Shown here piece after piece: positions 55,701-64,000 of a stretch of 64,000 bases of DNA. Under the pieces are notes generated by a model. The model was not told the DNA's origin. It worked only from the letters and a program-made list of their open reading frames with translations, and searched no databases. Source of the stretch: Stichopus chloronotus. Lineage: Eukaryota > Echinodermata > Holothuroidea > Aspidochirotida > Stichopodidae. The position numbers were made by a program, and so were the translations under genes. The number at the start of each line of letters is the position of its first letter. Within the stretch, counting starts at the first letter, position 1. Where the stretch lies: assembly GCA_021234535.1 (NCBI GenBank), contig CM037840.1:18121415-18185414 (forward strand), in the 5' to 3' direction.

Positions 55701-56179
55701 AATACAAACAATATAGCTCATCGAAAATATTTCCAACGCATAACCAAAAAAAAAAAAATTCTGCATATTTAAACAAATTTGTTCGCATTTTGTGATACCC
55801 TGCTTTCTACCATGGATATTCTGAATTCAGTTTGGATATATTTGTTACACTTCTTACACGAATGCCAGGTGTACTGGCGTCGAAAAAGAAAAAAAAGGGC
55901 AATGAAAATTTTAATGTTAATTTATTCAAAATTATGTTTTTATGATGAATTAAATTTGCAAAGACAAAGACATCTTGAAATAACAAATTGTTATTTTTTA
56001 CTACAAATGAAGTATGTCAATATACAAATATATAGGGTTCAACAGCTGAATGAGCTGGATAACTTCAACTTGTTTGCGATATTTTACGCAGATGCAGTGG
56101 CGGATTTAAGGACAAACTGTCAGCAGCTTGAGGCAGTGGCCCTATACCGTCAAGGTGTGACTTGCAGATACTGTTAGGG
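52783..56179. other. Non-coding stretch between the MITE and the tandem array
   Basis: A G homopolymer lies near 52968 and a GGGCCC-rich imperfect palindrome near 55464-55481. ORF 55779-56177 (132 codons) starts next to a poly-A run, is Lys/Leu-rich at low complexity, and has no recognisable domain. Confidence 0.5.
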
Positions 56180-59100
56180 GCGTGGCTCAGCCAGGACTTT
56201 CAGTCGGGAGGGCATTTTGGGGGGGGGGGGGCTTTACAATAGAAATACTCAATGCTTTCAATCTACGTATCAGCAGGTGGGAGAACGCAAAGAGATACTG
56301 GAACGGAGAGGAGAACCACTGACCTTTGGTTGGCGAGGAGCCTTCTGCAAGAATTCTTTTGAATTTTCAAACTCCCCATATGGGGAGCTTAGAACAGCCG
56401 GGTACTGCCCGAAACCACACTCCTGGGAGGGGGGGGGGGGGTCTAAGCTGCATGTGCCCAGTCTAGAAATAGGTATCTCATGTCTGCAGATTTCCGATTA
56501 GAACAAAAGTAAATCTGTGAAAATGGTAATACGTATGAGATGGCCGGGTAGAGATGATACAAGGACCATAATTCATCCTTTTCCTTTATTTTTGGAACAC
56601 GCCTACTGTCAGTGTTCTGTTGGTAGGTAAATATATCTTATCTATACATTTTTATGAATTTTCCACGGTGGAAAGCTGATCAAATTTGTAGATTTCATGA
56701 CGAATACCGTCCTTGCTTGAATTTTGAGGGATGAATCATTTGTCTTAACATAGGCCTACGCAATATCTGACCAGACAACACCATCATTTCCTGGATGGGG
56801 GTCGCCGGGACACTCAAACTTTCAATTAAGCTTTAATTTCTCTTTCATTTTCTCCCTCATTCTTATGTGGTTCTACGTGTTCTTTATTTTTTCTTTTTTT
56901 TTTCGCAAAAAGCTGAAAAGGGGGCCGGTAATCCATTTAAGTCGGTGGGGGGGGGGGCTGTCTGGGGTTTCCCTAAAAGCCCCCCTGGATACGGGGCTGG
57001 TAGTCGTTGTACACTGGAGTAGCGCTAACAACAAGAAATATGAGCTTTGTGGTAATGCTGGAAGAGAGGGGAAAGATTCACTAAGTCTTGATCAAGACTA
57101 GTATAAGGCCAGCTCAGTCCACCAGTTTCGGGGACAAAACGACCCTTCCTGCAGACCGAAGGAATGGGTCATGGGTCATGGAGTCAACTTTGTTTTTATA
57201 CCGGATTATCATATATCTTTTATGTATTGATTGATTTGTTTATGTATTAGAGGTCTTTTGAGAATTTGGCATTGAGGAAAGGTGGAGCCGACAGTTTCAG
57301 TCAGAGGGGCGAAAATGGCTTTTTGGGGGGGGAGCTGTATAATAGAAATACCAACTGCTCTTTATTTGGGTGGGGATAAACATATCTTTAGTCCCACACT
57401 TTCTTCATTGGGCAGTGACGTCAGTGATTGCTTGCAGGGTTCCAAGAGACTCCCAGAGATAAGTGCGCTGCTATGAGTGTAGCTAGATTTGTTTTCTCCA
57501 TAAGTCTAGGACATGGATGAGGGGGCATCAAAGAATGTGATACAGTGTGATATGGGAATACAGTGTATCCTAGTTGCATTGACGCAGCCAGAATTTTTCA
57601 TGGGGGGGGGGGGGCTGGGAATTGCTTGAAGACTTTAAGGCTTGAAGATCTAAAAATGCGCCAGCATCGTTTCGAACGAGAAAAAAAAAACATACCGCCA
57701 GATTGTCGGAAATAGTCCTTCCCAGGCTCAGCAAGTAAGTTCCAGAAAATGGTATTGTCAATGTTTTCTTGGAAGAAAAATTAATCTCATTTTAGAGTTT
57801 TCCACTGAACAAAATATTTGCACATTCCATAATGAGTACTGTACTTGTTGGAATTTGAAGGCAGAAAATTGGCAACACCATCATCATTTCCCGGATACAG
57901 ATCGATGACGCTGAAGTCAAACTTGCATTTTCTTTACCTTCTCTTTCATTTTCTTTACCTTCTCTTTCATTTTCTTTACCTTCTCTTTCATTTTCTGTAC
58001 CTTCTCTTTCCGGCATGTTTTCTCATTCTTGTATTTTTCCATTAACGCTATCTAATTCGTAAAAAGTTGAATAGGAGCACCGGTAATTCATTTGAATTGG
58101 GGCGACCGCCCCCCCCCCCCTGACCATATGGTAGCTCTCACCCTCAGGGGCGTCAATCCTATTTGAAACGTTGGGGGACATGTGTAAGTTGACTGACAGG
58201 TGTGAAAGATTAAAGCTGCTCCATCAGGGGTCCACGCACTTTTTGAAGGCTTTGGGAATATTAGACAGGTCCAATAGGTTTTTCCCTTAATGTGATCAGA
58301 AGAAAAACCCATTTGAATGAAGGATTCTGTATCTTCGAAGGATTCTGTACCTTCGAATGGTACTGAAAGGGCAAAACTGGTCAGACATTGGGTAGGCCTA
58401 TGTTAAGACAAATGATCAATTTGATGATCGACAGCCTGGGGGACCGCCATGGTTTTGGTGATAGAAGCCACATATATTGTCAAAGTCTACAAAAGGACAA
58501 TTCAGGGGGAGGGGGTGTCCAGGGGGTTTTAACGGGGACGGAGGCTGTCCTCAGGACATGTGTGACAGGACTATTTAAGAGGAGCGCCACCATCAGTTGG
58601 CACGGAGTATACAATAAAATTTGGGGCTTTTCAGACCTCCCAGACGGCCGGAAATGGTATTTCGTATTTCGTATACCGTCCTAAGCTGCATATGAAATAG
58701 GGATATCATGTCTTCAATTCTGCAATTCAGGTAAAAAGAAATCAGTCTATGAAAAATGGTACTGTAAATACATATCAGATGAGGGTTAAGGTGATATAAG
58801 AATCATAATGAATTACGCATCCTCTTTCATTTTCTTTGAGTACTTTGCAAATATTTGGGAGTGAGCATAATAGGACATGGACTCCTGGAATTTTTGTGTG
58901 TGTGGGGGAGGGGCGGAGAATTTTGAGTGTGTTTTTGTCACTAATTAATGAGTGGGATTACTTGCCTATAAAGCAAACCCCCCAGATGGTCGAAAAACGG
59001 CACTTCCTGGGTGATCTGGTCTTCATGTACCCATGCAGCTTTAAAATAGGGTTCTCATGTCTGCAATTTCTAAATTAATAAGAATAACATCATTCTTTTC

Positions 59101-59340
59101 AAAACTATCACTAATTTTGAGTGCTCTTATCTAGAATATTTCAGCCTAATTTCATGGGCGTCAGCAGATTTCAGAAAGTGAGGGGGACACTATACTATCT
59201 AAGCGGAGCGCCACCATTGGTTGGCGAGTAGCGTACCAGAAAATTTTGGGTACATAAGACCGCCTAGATCGCAGGAGACGGCCTTCCTGAGTAGTTTTTA
59301 GTTACATCAGAACAAGATCTGTGAGAGGAAATTTTGTCTC
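56180..59340. repeat. Diverged tandem array of about 1.1-kb units (2.5-3 copies)
   Basis: Collinear blocks recur at about 1.1-kb or 2.2-kb spacing. The poly-G block followed by ATAATAGAAATAC-like text occurs at 56219 and 57327. CAACACCATCAT...GGAT occurs at 56778 and 57878. AAAAAGxTGAA...CCGGTAATxCATTT occurs at 56908 and 58061. CTAAGCTGCAT...ATCATGTCT occurs at 56444 and 58683. The third unit, from about 58.48 kb, also holds GGAGCGCCACCAT and a partial extra copy near 59.2 kb. Individual ORFs within it are short, shifted and unconvincing. It is non-coding or a dead element. Confidence 0.6.
57928..58013. repeat. 21-bp minisatellite, 4 units
   Basis: TTTTCTTTACCTTCTCTTTCA units repeat four times with one A-to-G-type change in the last (TTCTGTACC). 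The unit is seven codons long, so both strands stay open (FHFLYLL on +, ENEREGK on -); both translations are artefacts. Confidence 0.9.
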
Positions 59341-60179
59341 ACAAAACTAAATTACAGCAGAAAGTACTGGTAGAAAGATAACGTTCTGACACCAAGGGAG
59401 ACGAATTACACAGCGTCCATCTCAAACGAAATATTGAAAAAGTGGCGCCGTCACCTCCGGGATGAGTGGAGTGGTATATATAATACATGCATTTAGGTGC
59501 GAGACATCAGTTGTTATGTACCCAGGTACTTAGAAAAAAATCATCAGAAAAAGGCATGAAGAGCGTGTATAGTGCCTAGCCGGCACTCAACAATAAAGAT
59601 CTACCGTATCCGGCGAATACATGTAGCCTTAACTACTTAACCCTATACACCCCTAGGTAGTGATATGAACATAGTAACTCATCACCATCTACCTGTATGG
59701 CTTACCTAATCCCTTGGAACCCATACAAACAACATGTGTACATGATTCAATACACTTTCGAATGGTCTCTCCCCCCCCCCCCCCCCACCCCGAACGAATT
59801 AAATGGCCAGATTTAGGATATTAGGAGAATGGGAGATAAATGACGGTACAAGTGATAGATAGCAGGAGCCCAGGGAGTCCGGATTTCTTGACCTTAAATA
59901 TTCCCAGAATATGTCAATGGGTCACTCGGTGCTTGTCCAAACACCCAACTTAGGAGGATTCACCGCAGTGTCAGAAGTTCCCAAAAATCTCTATACGACT
60001 GTCTGATGATCTGATGAACTCTTCCGCGATTCTCTGTGGATTCAGCACTCAAGTTAGATTCTACTTGAACCAGCTCAGCAATTGTGATAGAAAATCGCGG
60101 GTATGCATGTGATTTTTTAGTAACTGCTCTGAAAAGTGGGTGGGACAAATGATATGATATCCCCTCCACTTTTGAAATT

Positions 60180-60197
60180 GGGGGGACATGTCCCCCC
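60180..60197. repeat. 18-bp perfect palindrome GGGGGGACATGTCCCCCC
   Basis: A self-complementary G/C block followed by GTCCCCCACCTGTTGACGCC. A related GGGGGACATGTG block next to GGGGCGTCAA lies at about 58143-58182, so it is probably a signature of a dispersed repeat. Confidence 0.8.
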
Positions 60198-60920
60198 GTC
60201 CCCCACCTGTTGACGCCCATGCGTAATTTTCTGAATAGTTCATTCAACAGTTTCTACTTACTAACGATAACAGGTTTTTTCCTTTTGAGAAATTTTCAAC
60301 TAGCAGGTGACCATTAAACGAAATCTTGTGCAATATTTTGCATCTATTGCAGTTATTTGTCCCGGAGAAATTATGGTTTCAGAAAAGTTATTCAAATATG
60401 TTTTACGCTCATTATATGTGTTGCTACAACCGTCAATGATTGCATGACAAAGGAGAACTCGTTCTTGTACCGATAACTTTGAAAATGACTGTCACATTGA
60501 AAAAGATGCCATTCAATAGTATTTTGTTAGGTGGGGAATCATGAGCAAAGTGATGGTTGGCCTAGATATGAGAGAGAGTTGTAAGGGAAGAGGTATCCAC
60601 ACCCCCAAACTTAGATGCAATCTAGAGCAATACTTGACTTCTTTTGAAGTCATAAAATGTGCTAGATTGAGATATGAAAAGTTCCAACTGGTATGTCAGA
60701 CTTTCTTACTATCCTCACTCCTAGGCTGAAATATGAGAAATTCATATGAAATTTCAGATTAAATAAAAATTTGTTTCAACTACCAGGGAACCTCACAATC
60801 TGGTACAATATTTTTTTTTACGTCATGAAATGTGCTAGACTGACATATAAAGAATTCTAACTGTAACAATGTCCCCCTACCATTCCAAAAGTGAGCCAAA
60901 ACATTTCTCTTTATGAAATG

Positions 60921-60942
60921 TGTGTGTGTGTGTGTGTGTGTG
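60921..60942. repeat. TG dinucleotide microsatellite (11 units)
   Basis: An uninterrupted TG run of 22 bp. Confidence 0.95.
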
Positions 60943-62202
60943 AGGGTGACATTTAATATTAAGTCCCCCTCCTAAAAAAAAAAAATGGATGGATGTGGCC
61001 CCCTGCCCCCAGGATTGTCGCCCACGCTTGCTCGTGCCCAAATGTGTAGATACGTCATACATCAAACTTTGAAGAAAAAAAAAGATATTTGAAGGGTGCA
61101 CTGTGGTTTAAGAACTCCACAACAAGAGTTGGCACGCTGTAGGTGCTGGTGCTACGCAGTTCCTTTCCACGATCAAAGACGTTTCGTCTGTTCGCCGTTC
61201 CTTGGGGCGACCGGAAAGGAACCTCACGCAATTCAGCCCAATTTTCCTAGTTTTGGGGACCTTGTGCTGCAACTTGTTAGCAGCTCAGCTGCTGACACTG
61301 GCTGACTGTTTAATCGGCCGTGCTTTGCAGTTGCCCAGGGCTGGGACAGGCAACTCAGGGTGAGTGCGCTATCGTGATTGTACATAATTAGACATTGTAG
61401 CGGATAATCTAGAAGTCTCTTTTGGATCAAATTCACATGGTCTTCAGTTTGGTTCAGCAGACCTACAGTATTGTTAGGCCTTGAGAAGTTTTCAGCACGT
61501 AGGTTCATCTAAATTTCTGTACTTGTTATGATTCTACGACCTTTCGTTGTGGCTACAGTATTCACACAAGTCTTATAGTCGTACATTATTACAGGTCCCG
61601 GTTCTGCGACCATTGCTGTGGCGATTGCACCAACTCGGCACATTAAGTGGCCAGTCACACCAAAAGCAACGCATAGTCTAGTCACAGGGCACTGAACGAC
61701 CATACAGTGGACATGGACATGGTGTAGTATAGTACGTTCCCCTGTTCTCGTGCATCCCATATTTTCGTGAAATTCTTCCTAAGCTATTTGTGTGCATGGC
61801 AATGGATACCTGCAGAACACATTTTAGCACTAACGTTAGTACACTGCACGACAACTATTTTCCTTCAAAATAACCTACAGTAAGGTGAATATGCTTCACT
61901 AATTGAAACCATAAAATTATGAGGGCTGGATGACTCAAGACCGGCGTGGTCTCGAGACTAGTCTCAAGTCCAGATCGTCATGACTAGGTCGTTAGTGACT
62001 AGACTAGGACTCGACCGAAATGACTTGAGGACTTGGGTGGAGACCGGGGTACAATGTATTTCTGGTCGGAACTTAAGGTGTGCGAAAACGTTTTGCTGAT
62101 ATCATGTTCGCTAGTTGCACGTACAATATTGTTGCTGCATATTACATACAGTGCATTAAGTCAGTCAGGCAGTATGAACACTTAATCTCATGCTCCAAGG
62201 CT

Positions 62203-62552
62203 AAAGGGAAATAGGGCGTTTAGAATACACCAACATGACATACAAAAGAAAATAGCTTTACTCATTGTTAACCCATTCAGTTTCATCAATAAACATCTAC
62301 CCAAGCTTCATCTCCTAAAACATTATGCATGTGATGAGCATCGCAAGATGCATCATTTGAATTTTGACAAGTTTGGGTGAACAAATTAGTGAAGTCCAAC
62401 GAATAACTGAACTTCTATCTGTGAGAAACTTATTTCTTGAAAAAAAAGGGCACTGTCTTTCCTTATTTTGAATAGTCTATCATTCTACATCCACAAACAC
62501 TGGTTCCAAAAATATGGATGTTTTCTCCAAAGCAAATGCCCTATTTCCCTTT
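62203..62552. mobile_element. MITE-like element with 15-bp perfect terminal inverted repeats
   Basis: AAAGGGAAATAGGGC (62203-62217) is the exact reverse complement of 62538-62552, bounding a 350-bp AT-rich, non-coding interior. The left 150 bp recur at 63850-64000 in the same orientation, showing that this is a multi-copy unit. The target-site duplication is not clear. Confidence 0.65.
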
Positions 62553-63849
62553 TTAAGCTTAATCAAAAACAGTTTCACGCTGAATCGCGACCTGTACAGT
62601 GATCTATGTATAACGTACGCATTTCAAATTTCTGAAGTAGCCTGCTTATGTTACTGTTAAAAAAATGATTAATCTTTGATAACTACACTCTCAAAATGAC
62701 ATCTGTATGACATAGTTGAAATACTGATGCAGTGAGGCTGATCAGTTATCTGAATGCACTGAAAAATTATAATACTTACAATTTCATTGAACTGATCAGT
62801 ACTTGGCTTCCCTTAATTCCTTCTGCTCTTCATTTATGGTTAATGTGAGAGGATATTGATCTTTTGTTTTGTTAAGTCTATTTATTGTTTCGATCTACTG
62901 AGTGATGGTCATCTTTAACATTTAAGGGAAGGAAATAAAGGTTAGCAAACTTAGCATAAGACTTTTATTATTGTTCTCTTCCCCTTTCACTCAAAACAAA
63001 ACTGTCCTCTTGCATGACTCATGTGTCACTGCTTGCTGATTACGTACTGTGCCTTTCTGTGTCTTTCTCGTTTGCACAGATTTGTAACAGGTACTCCAAA
63101 GTTGACTGTGAATGGCTGTCATATACAGTAGAGAACAAAGCTTGTTTTGTTTGCAAAACCAGTTTAATGTGTTTTATACTCCACCAAGATACAGTACATA
63201 CCTCAGTCCAGTTTTCTTTCCCATTCAATTGAAAAGAGTGAATCTGTTGGTTTGTTGAAAGATTTAACAAAACGTGCAGATTTAGTATTAGTTCTGATTC
63301 TTTGATAAATTTTTATGCTTTGTGTGAATCTACAGTCTGTAAATGTAACATATAGGACAAACTGATGGACAAAGAAACAATGCTGAAGAGTGTTAAATCT
63401 GATAGTGGAAGGAAATCGGTACAAAGTTGATGGCTTCATTGTAATTGTAGCACGTTTACCAATGTTCAGTGTGTGATAGCTTTGTTTTAAAACTGTTGAT
63501 TTGTACATAACTGGTCGTACAGTGGGTAGATTTTTCTGTAAGTATGGGATTCAGTGGTCCAAAAAGGTCAAAGTCCAAAACATCACGAAATGTTAAAAAC
63601 ACATAAAAGTTGCACGATTAACAAGCTACTGTATGTGCAAGTACTGTACAGTAGTTAGTGATAACAATTGGTGATTACTGTAGACTTTCCTAGTGATTCT
63701 CATGAAAGTCAAAGTTCCTTTGGGGTCAAATCGTTAAACCCTTTTATTTCTGGTCAATGAAACTTTGTCCACAACGAATAACCAGGATATCATTCACTGG
63801 TCTTTGTGTTCCTTTAATTAATATTTTACTGACAATTGAAGGGGTTCTT
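62553..63849. other. Non-coding stretch between two MITE-like copies
   Basis: ORFs at 63014-63232 (+) and 63203-63508 (-) are short and show no domain. I see no gene. Confidence 0.5.
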
Positions 63850-64000
63850 AAAGGGGAATAGAGCGTTTAGAATATACCAACATGACATACAAAGAAATAG
63901 CTTTAGTCATTGTTCAACCATCCAGTCTCTTCAATAAACACCTGCCAAAGCTTCCCCTCCTCAAAACATTATGCTTGTGATGGGTTAGGGAAGATGCATC
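63850..64000. mobile_element. Second copy of the 62.2-kb MITE-like element, cut by the window edge
   Basis: Starting AAAGGGGAATAGAGCGTTTAG, it follows 62203-62356 closely (CCAACATGACATACAAA, ATAGCTTTA, CAATAAACA, AAAACATTATGC, AAGATGCATC) with scattered changes and small gaps. The right end lies outside the window. Confidence 0.7.

Larger units (their letters stand above)
59341..62202. other. Repeat-rich non-coding stretch
   Basis: There is a 16-base C run at 59771-59786, an 18-bp perfect palindrome at 60180-60197 and a TG microsatellite at 60921-60942. A CpG-richer block at about 61100-61360 ends in CAGGGTGAGT, a strong donor-like sequence, and could be a 5' exon of a gene beyond the right edge. 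No protein could be recognised. Confidence 0.45.

Noticed and set aside
55779..56177. 132-codon Lys/Leu-rich ORF
   Set aside because: AT-rich, low complexity, no domain, and it runs into the repeat array.
57792..58045. Glu/Arg-rich (-) and Phe/Leu-rich (+) ORFs
   Set aside because: Both reflect the 21-bp minisatellite.

Overview
The window looks like gene-sparse nuclear DNA from a marine invertebrate animal. The evidence is spliced, phase-2 coding exons, long AT-rich non-coding stretches, abundant microsatellites, minisatellites and decayed transposons, and a recurring TAGGCCTA-type word that I associate with echinoderm and other ambulacrarian genomes. The last link is impression, not proof. 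Nothing prokaryotic is visible: no operons, dense ORFs or CRISPR array.

Only two protein-coding genes can be supported. The first is a two-exon prokineticin-receptor-like GPCR on the + strand (exon 1 19445-19887, exon 2 26533-27319, 409 residues). Its 6.6-kb phase-2 intron splits the Arg codon of the DRY motif. The second is an SLC35G1-like ten-helix EamA/DMT transporter on the + strand (50027-51049, 340 residues). It is intact in one exon, but a strong splice acceptor just before the ATG suggests an upstream exon that I could not place. The genes are about 23 kb apart on the same strand, and nothing suggests they work together.

Region by region: 1-19.4 kb is non-coding. It holds a perfect 47-bp inverted repeat at the left edge whose arms resemble a hammerhead core, a 94-bp TA microsatellite, a 47-bp minisatellite at 15.45-16.05 kb, a first copy of a dispersed repeat at 16.26 kb and a GAT-rich tract at 16.8 kb. 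19.4-27.3 kb is the receptor gene, whose intron carries a dead LINE reverse transcriptase in antisense and a small minisatellite. 27.3-49.9 kb is non-coding with several minisatellites, two more dispersed-repeat copies and many long G or C homopolymers. 50.0-52.2 kb is the transporter with a candidate poly(A) signal. 52.4-64 kb is dense in repeats: a MITE-like element at 52.4 kb, a diverged tandem array of roughly 1.1-kb units at 56.2-59.3 kb, and a MITE-like element at 62.2 kb with a second copy cut by the right edge.

The items most worth a second look are the hammerhead-like inverted repeat, the 1.1-kb tandem array, the dispersed family with copies on both strands, and the conserved DRY-splitting intron of the receptor. 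I found no clearly new multi-gene system.
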